DNA of 64,000 nucleotides from Geodermatophilus pulveris (GCF_900188375.1 NZ_FZOO01000005.1:124001-188000); one strand, 5' to 3'; positions 23,244-31,022 are shown, numbered from the stretch's first letter. Translations and numbers: made by a program. Notes: generated from the letters alone by a model not told the origin.

Positions 23244-24410
23244 TCAGTCGGAGGCGAGCAGCTCCAGGACGGTGGCGTTGGCCATCCCGCCGCCCTCGCA
23301 CATCGTCTGCAGGCCGTAGCGGGTCCCGGTGGCCAGCATGCTGTGGACCAGCGTGGTCATCAGGCGCGCCCCGGACCCGCCGAGCGGGTGGCCGAGGGCG
23401 ATGGCGCCGCCGCGGGGGTTGAGCCGGCCGGCGTCGGCGCCGGTCTCTGCCAGCCAGGCCAGCGGCACCGGCGCGAAGGCCTCGTTGACCTCGAACAGGC
23501 CGATGTCGCCGATCGACAGGCCGGACCGCTGCAGCACCCGGTGCGTGGCCGGGATGGGGGCGGTGAGCATGACCACCGGGTCGTCGCCGGCGACCACGGT
23601 GGTGTGGACGCGCACCAGCGGGCGCAGGCCGAGCTCGCGGGCCCGCTCGGAGGTGGTGACCAGCAGTGCGGCCGACCCGTCCGAGATCTGGCTGGCATTG
23701 CCGGCGGTGATGACGCCGTCGGCCCGGAACGGGGTCTTCAGCGTGGCCAGCTTCTCCAGGGTGCCGCCGGGGCGGATGCCCTCGTCGGCGCGGACCACCG
23801 TGCCGTCCGGCGCGGTGACCGGGACGACCTCCTCGTCGAACGCGCCGTCGGCCTGCGCCTTGGCCGCCGACTCGTGCGAGGCCAGGGAGTACTCGTCGAG
23901 CCGGGTGCGGGAGAACCCCCAGCGCTCGGCGATCATCTCCGCGCCCACGCCCTGGTTGGGGAAGACCCCCTCGTAGCGCTCCAGGAACCGCGGCCCCAGC
24001 GGCGCCCCGGCGCCGACGGCCTCGCCGTACGTGGAGCCCATCGGCACCCGGCTCATCGACTCCACCCCTCCGGCGACGACGACGTCGGCCTGGCCGCTGA
24101 CCACGGTGGCCGCCGCGAAGGCGACCGCCTGCTGGGAGGAGCCGCACTGGCGGTCGATGGTCGTCCCGGGCACCGACTCCGGCCAGCCGGCCGCCAGCAC
24201 GGCGTTGCGGCCGATGTTGGAGGTCTGCTCGCCGACCTGGCTCACGCAGCCCCAGAAGACGTCGTCGACAACGACCGGGTCGACGCCGGTGCGCTCGACC
24301 AGCGCCCCGAGCACGGCGGCGGACAGGTCGACGGCGTGCACGCCGGACAGCCCCCCGCCGCGCTTGCCCACCGGGGTGCGCACCGCGGCGCAGATGACGG
24401 CGTCTCGCAT
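23244..24410 (-). CDS. Thiolase family protein (acetyl-CoA C-acyltransferase)
   Basis: A 388-residue thiolase that should cleave or form beta-ketoacyl-CoA. The nucleophilic Cys is in TTIDRQCGSSQQAVAF, the activating His in ALGHPLGGSGARLMTTLV, and the second Cys in TMCEGGGMANATVLE. The start VICAAVRTPVGKRGG is typical. It may act in fatty-acid or steroid side-chain degradation; neighbours do not specify the substrate. ATG is preceded by AGGAGT, and a candidate -10 (TACCAT, minus strand 24452-24457) lies 41 bp upstream. Its position between crgA and the PH-like gene departs from the mycobacterial order, so it is probably an insertion. Confidence 0.92.
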   Translation of the reverse strand: MRDAVICAAVRTPVGKRGGGLSGVHAVDLSAAVLGALVERTGVDPVVVDDVFWGCVSQVGEQTSNIGRNAVLAAGWPESVPGTTIDRQCGSSQQAVAFAAATVVSGQADVVVAGGVESMSRVPMGSTYGEAVGAGAPLGPRFLERYEGVFPNQGVGAEMIAERWGFSRTRLDEYSLASHESAAKAQADGAFDEEVVPVTAPDGTVVRADEGIRPGGTLEKLATLKTPFRADGVITAGNASQISDGSAALLVTTSERARELGLRPLVRVHTTVVAGDDPVVMLTAPIPATHRVLQRSGLSIGDIGLFEVNEAFAPVPLAWLAETGADAGRLNPRGGAIALGHPLGGSGARLMTTLVHSMLATGTRYGLQTMCEGGGMANATVLELLASD

Positions 24411-24488
24411 GACCACTCCTCGTCCCTGGGCGGCGTTCCGCCCGCGCGGCGATGGTAGGACGTCCACGCACCCGCACCCGCCCGCTGG

Positions 24489-24494
24489 CAGGCT
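24489..24494 (+). promoter_or_regulatory. Putative -10 box, leaderless start of PH-like gene
   Basis: CAGGCT is followed by seven bases and the GTG start at 24502; no ribosome site is seen. Confidence 0.35.
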
Positions 24495-24501
24495 GGGGGC
24501 C

Positions 24502-24978
24502 GTGCAGTGGTCGCCACCCGCGGGGCAGACGGCCGTCCTGGCGGCCGCGGGCGTCCTGCTGGCCGGCGCCGCGGTGCTGCTCGACCCCCTGGGCCGGGTC
24601 CTGGTCGGCGGGGCCGCCGTCCTGCTGCTGGCGCTGGCCGCCCGCGAGCGGCTGCTGCGCCCGCGGCTGGCTGCCGGGCCGGCCGGGGTGGCCGTCCGCC
24701 GGCTGGGCCGCACCACCGAGCTGCCCTGGGCCACGCTGCGGGTGCGGGTGCGCGACACCCGGCGGCTCGGGCTGCGCTCGCGGCTGCTGGAGCTGGACAC
24801 CGCGGCCGGGCCGGACGACGGGCGGCCCCGTCTGGAGGCTCGCCCCGAGCTTGCGAGGGGTGAGAGGGACGGGGTCCTTCCTGAGGAGGACGGGGTCCTC
24901 GTACTGCTCGGCCGCCTGGACCTCGGCGCCGACCCGGCCGAGGTCGCCCGGGCCCTCGGCGCGCTGCGGCCCAGGTGA
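24502..24978 (+). CDS. Small membrane protein with PH-like domain, carrying an in-frame repeat insertion
   Basis: A 158-residue protein. Two hydrophobic segments (~8-28 and ~30-48) are followed by a bacterial PH-like domain (GPAGVAVRRLGRTTELPW, RVRVRDTRRLGLRSRLLELD) that ends in LVLLGRLDLGADPAEVARAL. Between LELDTAAGPDD and the LVLLGRLDLG strand lie about 25 residues encoded by a copy of the dispersed intergenic repeat, which keeps the frame open. Position near crgA matches the mycobacterial PH-domain gene Rv0010c. Whether the domain still folds is unknown. The stop codon lies in a 12-bp tandem repeat. Confidence 0.75.
   Translation: MQWSPPAGQTAVLAAAGVLLAGAAVLLDPLGRVLVGGAAVLLLALAARERLLRPRLAAGPAGVAVRRLGRTTELPWATLRVRVRDTRRLGLRSRLLELDTAAGPDDGRPRLEARPELARGERDGVLPEEDGVLVLLGRLDLGADPAEVARALGALRPR
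24824..24899 (+). repeat. Dispersed repeat, copy E, inside coding sequence
   Basis: Contains GGCCCCG, GAGCTTGCGAGGGGTG, GGGACGGGGTCCT and a second GGGGTCCT. It aligns base by base with GAGCCTGCGAGTGGTG...GGGGGTCCT of copy A. It lies within the PH-like gene without breaking the frame. Confidence 0.65.
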
Positions 24979-25006
24979 CGGACCAGGTGACGGACCAGGT
25001 GACGGG
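24971..25006. repeat. 12-bp tandem repeat, three units, across the PH-like gene stop
   Basis: CCAGGTGACGGA is present at 24971, 24983 and 24995 (last base G in the third). The first unit contains the TGA stop of the PH-like gene and the array ends at the convergent rhomboid stop. Confidence 0.85.
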
Positions 25007-25900
25007 CTAGCCCAGGACGACGAGCGTGGACACCGTCAGCGCGACCACGACGAGCGCCGCGGTGAGCAGCATGAGGCCGAGCACCTGCAGCTCGGTGCGC
25101 CGCCGGGCCAGCACCACGACGCCGGTGGCCACGAAGCCGGCCACCAGGCCGCCGAGGTGGCCCAGCAGCGAGACGCCGGGCAGGAAGCTGACCAGCACGT
25201 TGATGGCCAGCAGGGTGAGCAGGCCACGCAGGTCCTCGCGGCGGGACATCATGACCACGGCCAGCCCGCCCAGCAGGCCGTAGATCGCGGCCGACGCGCC
25301 GGCCACCGGCCGGCCGGGCTCGCCGAACAGCTGCAGGGCGACCGCCCCGCCGAGCAGCGACACCACGTAGACCGTCAGGTAGCGCCACCGGCCGAGCTGG
25401 CGCTCCAGCTCGGAGCCGAACACCAGCAGCGCGAGCATGTTGAGGACCAGGTGCATCAGCCCGATGTGCAGGAACGCCGCGGTGAGCAGCCGCCAGTCCT
25501 CCCCGAGCTGGACGAGCACCGGGATCTGCGCCAGCTGCGCGAACACCGGGGAGAGCTCGTTGTCCAGCGGGTTGGCGCCGGCCAGGCCGGCGGAGACGGC
25601 GGTGACCACGAAGACGGCCACGTTGAGCACGATCAGGCTGACCGTGGTGACGCCGAACTGCCGGCCGGCGCGGCGCAGCAGCGGCGTCTGGCGGACCGGG
25701 CGGACGCCGGCGTTGCCCGCGCGGACGTCGTCGGGGCACTGGAAGCCCACGGAGGCCGGGGTCATGCACTCCGGGCAGATCGGCCGCCCGCACCGGGTGC
25801 AGGAGATGCGGGTCGGCCGGTCGGGGTGCCGGTAGCAGGCGGGGGCCGGGGGCGCCGGCTGCGGCTGGCCGGCGCCCCCCTCGTCCGGGGTGGTGGTCAG
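25007..25900 (-). CDS. Rhomboid family intramembrane serine protease with N-terminal zinc-finger-like region
   Basis: The catalytic domain has six predicted membrane helices, HLVLNMLALLVFG (HxxxN on helix 2), the nucleophile in GASAAIYGLLGG and the base His in LLGHLGGLVAG. Upstream of the first in-frame ATG (25765) the frame stays open and encodes a cysteine-rich motif, CYRHPDRPTRISCTRCGRP then CPEC and FQCPDD, which is typical of actinobacterial rhomboids. The true start must therefore be upstream; the only in-frame candidate I see is CTG at 25900, overlapping the ppiA stop (CTGA). The end coordinate given assumes that CTG (297 residues). Confidence 0.8.
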   Translation of the reverse strand: MTTTPDEGGAGQPQPAPPAPACYRHPDRPTRISCTRCGRPICPECMTPASVGFQCPDDVRAGNAGVRPVRQTPLLRRAGRQFGVTTVSLIVLNVAVFVVTAVSAGLAGANPLDNELSPVFAQLAQIPVLVQLGEDWRLLTAAFLHIGLMHLVLNMLALLVFGSELERQLGRWRYLTVYVVSLLGGAVALQLFGEPGRPVAGASAAIYGLLGGLAVVMMSRREDLRGLLTLLAINVLVSFLPGVSLLGHLGGLVAGFVATGVVVLARRRTELQVLGLMLLTAALVVVALTVSTLVVLG

Positions 25901-26430
25901 CTGCGCTGCACCTCGACGGACTGCAGGACGACGTCCTCCGCCGGGCGGTCGCCGCGGCCGGTCGGCACCTTGGCGATCCGGTCGACGACGTCGCGGCCGG
26001 CCTGGTCGGCCACCTCGCCGAAGATGGTGTGCTTGCCGGTCAGCCAGGTGGTCGGGGCGACGGTGATGAAGAACTGGGAGCCGTTGGTGCCGGGCCCGGC
26101 GTTGGCCATGGCCAGCAGGTAGGGCCTCGTGAAGGCCAGCTCGGGGTGGATCTCGTCGCCGAACTGGTAGCCGGGGCCGCCGATGCCCTGACCCAGCGGG
26201 TCACCGCCCTGGATCATGAACCCGTCGATGATCCGGTGGAACACGGTGCCGTCGTAGAGGCGGTCGGTCGTCTTCGCGCGGGTCTGCGGGTGGGTCCACT
26301 CCCGGCGTCCCTCGGCCAGGTCGGCGAAGTTCGCCACCGTCTTGGGCGCGTGGTCGGGGAACAGGTCGACGGTGATGTCGCCGTGGTTGGTGTGCAGGAC
26401 GGCGCGGCGTGCGGGGGTCGCTTCGGTCAC
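25897..26430 (-). CDS. ppiA: Cyclophilin-type peptidyl-prolyl cis-trans isomerase
   Basis: A 177-residue cytoplasmic cyclophilin that isomerises prolyl bonds. The active-site core is FHRIIDGFMIQGGDPLG, then GPGYQFGDEIHPELAF and FFITVAPTTWLTGKHTIFGEV. GTG 26430 follows GGGAGA and homology begins just after it. The orthologue (ppiA) lies in the same relative place in mycobacteria. The frame upstream of this start has no stop and continues into the NYN-domain coding segment, so a longer fused product is formally possible. Confidence 0.9.
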   Translation of the reverse strand: MTEATPARRAVLHTNHGDITVDLFPDHAPKTVANFADLAEGRREWTHPQTRAKTTDRLYDGTVFHRIIDGFMIQGGDPLGQGIGGPGYQFGDEIHPELAFTRPYLLAMANAGPGTNGSQFFITVAPTTWLTGKHTIFGEVADQAGRDVVDRIAKVPTGRGDRPAEDVVLQSVEVQRS

Positions 26431-27048
26431 GGCATCCACTCTCCCACCGGACGGGCGGCGGCGTCGCAGCGGCCGGGGCCGCTCACCCCTCGGTGCAGGC
26501 GGCCCGGCCTGCGGACCCCTGAGGGCGGAGAACGGACGGAGGAAGTCGTCATCGAGGTCGACGACTCGGTCGGCCTCGTGGATCAGCGCCTGCGAGACGT
26601 CGCTGTTCCCAGCCGGCTCGACGGCCATCAGCACGACCTGGACGCCGAGGGACTGTGCCTCGGCCACGCCCTCGCACAGGTCCTCGTCCCCGGCCACGAG
26701 GTACGCGGTGGCCACCGACCTCTGTCGGGCGAGCGTGGTCAGGTCACGGTAGATCAGCGCGTCGACGCCCTTCTGCCGTCCCTGCACGAGGCGGCCCAGC
26801 CGCAGCTCGGTGTAGTCGAGCTCGCGCAGTGCGGCGAGTTCCGCGGAGAGCCGGCCATTGGGGACGCCGTCGTACCAGTACGTGCGCAGCAGAGGCAGCT
26901 CGGCGTCCCGCTCGACGCGGTCGGCCAGGGCAGCCGCCAGCTTGCACACCTCGACGTCCAGGCAGTTGCGCCGGTGCTCGGCCACGGTGAGGCTGCCACC
27001 GCCGGAGAGCAGGTGACCGGCGTCGATCAGCGGGACAGTGCGGTCCAC
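26431..27048 (-). CDS. NYN-domain (PIN-like) protein, inserted and lacking its own stop codon
   Basis: About 206 codons encoding a NYN domain: VPLIDAGHLLSGGGSL, LLRTYWYDGVPNG, GVDALIYRDLTTLARQ, AYLVAGDEDLCEGVAEAQ and NSDVSQALIHEADRVVDLDD, with acidic residues of the PIN-like nuclease fold. NYN proteins are putative RNases. The start is taken as GTG 27048. No stop follows: the frame passes through a duplicated copy of the sppA 3' end (26473-26504) and runs into ppiA. Base composition looks less GC-rich than neighbours, suggesting acquisition. The product may be a NYN-cyclophilin fusion. Confidence 0.7.
26473..26504 (-). repeat. 32-bp direct repeat, copy 1 (sppA 3'-end duplicate)
   Basis: Matches 27116-27147 with one mismatch (26486, C versus G). 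Contains CGGTGCAGGCGGCC and CCGGGGCCGCTCA. It lies downstream of the NYN domain. Confidence 0.9.
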
Positions 27049-27115
27049 CCCGACGACGGTGCCGATCGGGTCCCCGCTGGACCAGCACCGCCTGGCCCGT
27101 GTCCCGGACGTGGAC

Positions 27116-27147
27116 CCGGGGCCGCTCAGCCCTCGGTGCAGGCGGCC
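27116..27147 (-). repeat. 32-bp direct repeat, copy 2 (native sppA 3' end)
   Basis: Includes the last codons (ACTEG) and TGA stop of sppA. The 643-bp offset to copy 1 brackets the NYN coding segment. Confidence 0.9.
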
Positions 27148-28328
27148 GTGAGCTCCCCGTGGTAGGCCAGCACCAGCGGGGGGCCGCTGCACACGGTGCT
27201 GCGGCCGGGTTCGAGCGCCGCCGCGCCGGTGCCGCCCACGGAGGAGGTCGCGCCGAGGAAGGACTCGAGGAACCCGGGGCCGGCCACCCGGTCCACGCGG
27301 GTGTCGTCGGGGTCGGCGCCGTTCATCTCGGCGGCGTACCGGTAGGCCTCCTCGCGGCCCAGGACCCGGTCGACCAGGCCGCGGTCGACGGCGGTGTAGC
27401 CGTCGAAGACGAAGGCGCCCAGCTCGTCGACGATCGTCTGCGCCGGGATGCCCCGCGCCTGGGACACCCACGAGACGAACTCGGCGTACTCGCGGTCCAG
27501 GCCCGCGCCGAGCACCGCCCGCTCCTCCTCGGTGATGTCGCGGTAGGGGTTGCCGAAGTCCTTGCCGCGGCCGCGGGTGAAGTACTCCTCGGTGATGCCG
27601 CCCTCGGTGGTCACGCCCGGCTCCAGCAGCGAGCCGGGGATGCCGGTGACGTCCCGGAAGCGCTGCAGCGGGCCCATGATGACCCCGATGCTGCCGACCA
27701 GGCTGCCGTGGTCGGCGACGATCTGGTCGGCCCCGGCCATCGCGTACATGCCACCGGAGGCGGACAGGCCCTGCACGTGGGCCATCACCTGGTTGCCGGT
27801 GCGCTTCTGGTAGCGCTCCACGGCGTCGGCGATGGCGCGTGAGCCGTAGATCGTGCCGCCCGGGGTGTTGAGCTCCAGCACCAGCCCGTCGGCGTCCTCG
27901 GCGGTGAGGGAGTCGATGGTGTCGGCGACGTCGTAGCCGTAGGTCGCCGTGCCGAAGGTGGCGCCGTCGCTCTGCCCGCCCAGGATGACCCCGGTGACCG
28001 GGACGGCGATCAGCCGCCCGCCGGCCGTCGGCTCGCCCCAGACGGTCTCCGTGACCGGCCCGCTGGTCGCGGTCTCCCCGCCGCCGGAGGCGAGCCCGAC
28101 CAGGGCCAGCACCATGACCACGACCAGCCCCAGGCCGACCGTCCCCAGCGCCAGGCCGGCGCCCAGGCTCGCCCCCAGGCCCAGGCCGAAACCGCGCCGG
28201 AAGGGGCTCGGCTGCCGCGGGGGCGGCAGCGGACGCCAGACCGGCGGCGGTGACGGGGGCGGCATCGGCGGGGACGGCGACGACGGGGGCGGCGTCGACG
28301 CGTCGGGTGCCGGCTGCTGGGTGCTCAC
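27126..28328 (-). CDS. sppA: Signal peptide peptidase SppA (S49 protease)
   Basis: A 400-residue membrane protease for leftover signal peptides. A Pro-rich cytoplasmic N-terminus (~1-55) precedes a transmembrane helix (~65-95). The S49 domain shows LVLELNTPGGTIYGSRAIAD, the nucleophile region HVQGLSASGGMYAMAGADQI and GSLVGSIGVIMGPLQRF, in the single-domain (SppA 36K-like) layout. The tail includes two cysteines. GTG start follows GGAGGG. The 297 bp upstream (28329-28625) hold no gene I can support, only a CGGGATCGATCCCG palindrome at 28442. Confidence 0.92.
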   Translation of the reverse strand: MSTQQPAPDASTPPPSSPSPPMPPPSPPPVWRPLPPPRQPSPFRRGFGLGLGASLGAGLALGTVGLGLVVVMVLALVGLASGGGETATSGPVTETVWGEPTAGGRLIAVPVTGVILGGQSDGATFGTATYGYDVADTIDSLTAEDADGLVLELNTPGGTIYGSRAIADAVERYQKRTGNQVMAHVQGLSASGGMYAMAGADQIVADHGSLVGSIGVIMGPLQRFRDVTGIPGSLLEPGVTTEGGITEEYFTRGRGKDFGNPYRDITEEERAVLGAGLDREYAEFVSWVSQARGIPAQTIVDELGAFVFDGYTAVDRGLVDRVLGREEAYRYAAEMNGADPDDTRVDRVAGPGFLESFLGATSSVGGTGAAALEPGRSTVCSGPPLVLAYHGELTAACTEG

Positions 28329-28625
28329 GTCGGGCCCTCCAGGGTCTCGGGACAGCGAGGCGCGACAGTACCCATGCGCGTGCGGAGCGGGCGCTCAGCG
28401 CGCCACGCCGTGCCTGCACCGTGACCGAGGGGTGGCGACGACGGGATCGATCCCGGCCCCGCGTTGCCGAACCGATCGAGGGGAGGTCCCGGCGCGGTGA
28501 GCCGCTCCGACCACCCGTCGTGACCGGCGCTCCCGTCGACCTCGTGGCCGGTAGCAGTCCCGGGCCCCGGGAGGTGTCGCGCCCGGCAGATCTGCCACCA
28601 CCCGTGTGGCCCGCTGCAGGGAGCA

Positions 28626-29038
28626 TCAGCCCGGTCGCGGCGGCCGGGAGAACAGCTCGAGCGCGATCCCGTCCGGGTCACGGAAGTCCAGCACCTTGCC
28701 ACCACGTGGAGGCGCGCGTCCGCCACCGGCGAGTGCTGCACCGCCGGAGCGCTCAGCCGCTGCTGCCAGGTCAGCAGCGCCTCTGGATCCGGAACGGCCA
28801 GGGCGACGTGGTCGCGGCCGGTCCTCCGCTCGTCGAACTCCTGACCGCTGCCGGGCAGGTGCCGGTGGATCACGAGGATGGTCCCGCTCTCCGCGTGACC
28901 ACAGAGGGTCCGTCGCCAGCGGTCGGTCGTCTCCGTCGCCAGCGGCTGGAAGCCCAGGACGTCCCCGTACCAGCGGACGCTGCGGTCGTGATCCCCCACG
29001 GACAGCGTGACGTGCGCCCACCCGGCCATGGCCACCAT
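28626..29038 (-). pseudogene. VOC/glyoxalase family gene with a frameshift
   Basis: The first ~112 codons read as a normal VOC protein (AGWAHVTLSVGDHDRSVRWY, DHVALAVPDPEALLTWQQRL, HSPVADARLH). At about 28700 the frame breaks; the last conserved strand, GGKVLDFRDPDGIALELF, is in another frame and ends at 28626. CACGTGGTGGCAAG suggests a 2-base gain within a GTGGTG run (or one base lost). It is either a true pseudogene or a base-call error. It is divergent from the SnoaL-like gene at 29197. Confidence 0.8.
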
Positions 29039-29196
29039 CCCGCACAGGGCAAGGAGTGCCGCACCTGGCCGAGAAGGCGGAGGAGCGTCGAACCGACGCG
29101 GGGCGGCCGCGGCCCCGACGAGGCCGCCCGGGCCACCGCTCGACGAAGCAGCGCGCGACTGCCTCCGAGGCGGCCCCGGTGCAGGACGATGTCGAC

Positions 29197-29613
29197 ATGG
29201 ACGAGCTGGAGGTCGAGCGCTGGTTCGACTCCTACCTGGAGGAGTTCGCCGCGGTGGGTCGCGGTGACGTCGAGGACGTACGGCGACTGCTGGAGTACTA
29301 CGGCGTACCGCTGTTGGTCGGCACTGACACGGGGTGCCCAGCCCTCGAGGACGAGTCGCAGGTGCTCGCGTTCGCGCGGCAGCAGGTCGGGAGCCTGCGC
29401 TCGGCGGACTACGACCGCAGCGACAGGCTCACCGCCGAGACCACTGTCCTGAACGGGTCCTGCGCCGTCCACGAGGGGCGGTTCTCCCGCCTCCGGGCGG
29501 ATGGGAGCGAGATCGCACGGATCACCTGCACCTACCTGATCACCAAGGGCCCGGGTGGCCACCGGATCTCAGCCATCGTGGTGCACTCCGGGTCCCCCAC
29601 CCACGCGGACTGA
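29197..29613 (+). CDS. SnoaL-like/DUF6841-type protein
   Basis: A 138-residue NTF2-like protein: MDELEVERWFDSYLEEFAAV, then YYGVPLLVGTDTGCPALEDE and a beta-rich half (AETTVLNGSCAVHEGRFSRL; ITCTYLITKG). The WFxxYLxxFAAxGRG and YGVPLL pattern resembles DUF6841 proteins, whose function is unknown. ATG 29197 is preferred because homology starts there; the upstream in-frame extension is arginine-rich and looks non-coding. The following 179 bp to tRNA-Ala hold nothing I recognise. Confidence 0.7.
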   Translation: MDELEVERWFDSYLEEFAAVGRGDVEDVRRLLEYYGVPLLVGTDTGCPALEDESQVLAFARQQVGSLRSADYDRSDRLTAETTVLNGSCAVHEGRFSRLRADGSEIARITCTYLITKGPGGHRISAIVVHSGSPTHAD

Positions 29614-29792
29614 AGCCGGGTGCAGCTGCTCCACGGGCGGGACGGGCTCGGCGAGCGACTCCGGCAACGGCGCCCTGCCGAGCCGACTGACGGGTGACCG
29701 CGCCCGGCTCCGGGCCGGGTCGTCGCCGAGGACGTCCTGGTGCGCCGTGCCGGTCGTCCGCGGAGGCGCGGACAATCCGCAGGTCGTGCGCG

Positions 29793-29865
29793 TGGAGACG
29801 AGGGGAATCGAACCCCTAACCCCCGCCTTGCAAAGGCGGTGCTCTGCCAATTGAGCTACGTCCCC
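29793..29865 (-). tRNA. tRNA-Ala (anticodon TGC)
   Basis: The minus strand folds as a 73-nt cloverleaf: acceptor GGGGACG/CGTCTCC (one G-T), D arm GCTCAATTGGCAGAGC, anticodon stem CCGCC/GGCGG with loop TTTGCAA, T arm AGGGGTTCGATTCCCCT, discriminator A. The tRNA-Ile/tRNA-Ala pair downstream of gyrA is conserved in actinobacteria. Confidence 0.96.
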
Positions 29866-29884
29866 GGGGTGGGCGCGCCGGGAC

Positions 29885-30028
29885 TCAGCGGGTGGTGGGC
29901 CTGCTGACGGCCTGGGGGCCGCGGGTGGCCTCGGCCCAGAGGTCGGCCTCGGTTCGGCCGGCCGACCGTCTGCGGACGGCGGCGAGGGCGCTCGCCGCCG
30001 CGGCCGCGAGGACCAGCTTCCTGAGCAC
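29885..30028 (-). CDS. DLW-39 family small protein
   Basis: A 47-residue protein: a short hydrophobic N-terminal helix (LRKLVLAAAAASALAAVRRR) followed by the EADLWAEAT motif that names the DLW-39 family, tiny actinobacterial proteins encoded beside these tRNAs. Function unknown. GTG 30028 follows a GAGGAGG ribosome site. It sits between tRNA-Ile and tRNA-Ala. Confidence 0.85.
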   Translation of the reverse strand: MLRKLVLAAAAASALAAVRRRSAGRTEADLWAEATRGPQAVSRPTTR

Positions 30029-30121
30029 GCGCGGTACCTCCTCGAAGCGGGTCCCCTCCTCGCGGAGGGGCCGGGAGCCGGCCCGCGGAGCGGGTGCGGG
30101 CCGGTGGCGCCGGGACACGGG

Positions 30122-30195
30122 TGGGCCTGGGAGGACTTGAACCTCCGGCCTCATCCTTATCAGGGATGCGCTCTAACCGCCTGAGCTACAGGCCC
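30122..30195 (-). tRNA. tRNA-Ile (anticodon GAT)
   Basis: A 74-nt cloverleaf on the minus strand: acceptor GGGCCTG/CAGGCCC, D arm GCTCAGGCGGTTAGAGC, anticodon stem CATCC/GGATG with loop CTGATAA, T arm GGAGGTTCAAGTCCTCC, discriminator A. Confidence 0.96.
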
Positions 30196-30251
30196 GTGGA
30201 CCTTGGCCAGCGTACCCGGCGGCCCGGCCGGGGCCGCCGGGGGGTCCTGGC

Positions 30252-31022
30252 TCAGTCCCGCTCGGAGAGGGTGACCTCCAGGCCGCCGACCAGGTCGGAG
30301 CACATGTTGTAGATGAACGCCGCGACCGTGCACAGCGCGGTGAGCAGCACGATGTTGATCGCGCCGACGACCGCGGCCCCGCCGAAGACGATGCCCGGGG
30401 TGATGACCTCGCTGCGGCCGTCGGCGCCGGAGGCGGTGCCGAGCTGGCCGAACAGGTCGTTGAGGGTGTCGAAGACGCCGAGGCCGGACAGCACGCCGTA
30501 GAGCACGCCGACGGCGACCATCCAGATGAAGAACAGCGCGATCGACAGGACCAGCGAGATCTTCAGCGCGGAGAACGTGTCGATGTGCCGCAGCTGCAGG
30601 CGGGCCCGGCGCGGACCGCGGGCGGCCTTCTGCCCGGCCGCGGCGTTCTGCCCGGCCGCGGCGTTCTGCCCGGCCGCGGCGTTCTGCCCGGCCGCGGCGT
30701 TCTGCCCGGCCGCGGCCTTCTGCCCGGCCGCGGCCTTCGCGGGGCCGGCGGCCGGCTGCGTGCCGGTGACCGGGGCGACGGCGGGCTGCGTCGCGGACGC
30801 CGGGCCGGCCGCGGCGGGGGCGCCGCCGTCGGCCGCGGCGGGGGCGCCGCCGTCGGCCGCGGCCTGGGTCCGGGCGGTGTGCGCGCCGGGGATGGACTGG
30901 GTGGCCCCCACGGGCGGCACGCCGTCAGCCGCGGGCTGCTGGCCGGTGGCCGTCCCCTGTGCCGGGGCGGTGTCCCCGGTCCGGGACCCGGTGCGCACCG
31001 AACCCTGCGTCCGGTCGCTCAT
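30252..31022 (-). CDS. DUF3566 transmembrane protein
   Basis: A 256-residue protein. The first ~140 residues are an Ala/Gly/Gln/Pro-rich low-complexity tail with six AAAGQN-type hexapeptides. The C-terminal DUF3566 domain (~150-256) has RLQLRHIDTFSALKISLVLS and two transmembrane helices with VLLTALCTVAAFIYNMCSDL. The mycobacterial orthologue (Rv0007) follows gyrA in the same way and its function is not settled. It is separated from gyrA by a strong terminator. Confidence 0.88.
   Translation of the reverse strand: MSDRTQGSVRTGSRTGDTAPAQGTATGQQPAADGVPPVGATQSIPGAHTARTQAAADGGAPAAADGGAPAAAGPASATQPAVAPVTGTQPAAGPAKAAAGQKAAAGQNAAAGQNAAAGQNAAAGQNAAAGQKAARGPRRARLQLRHIDTFSALKISLVLSIALFFIWMVAVGVLYGVLSGLGVFDTLNDLFGQLGTASGADGRSEVITPGIVFGGAAVVGAINIVLLTALCTVAAFIYNMCSDLVGGLEVTLSERD
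30628..30735 (-). repeat. 18-bp tandem repeat, six units, in the DUF3566 gene
   Basis: TTCTGCCCGGCCGCGGCS is repeated six times head to tail (S = G or C), encoding an Ala-Ala-Ala-Gly-Gln-(Asn/Lys) hexapeptide on the minus strand. Near-identity at DNA level points to recent expansion. Confidence 0.92.

Noticed and set aside
28329-28625. A small gene or RNA upstream of sppA
   Set aside because: Only an ATCGAT-centred palindrome is visible; it lacks the stem-loop context of a terminator and no coding frame is convincing.
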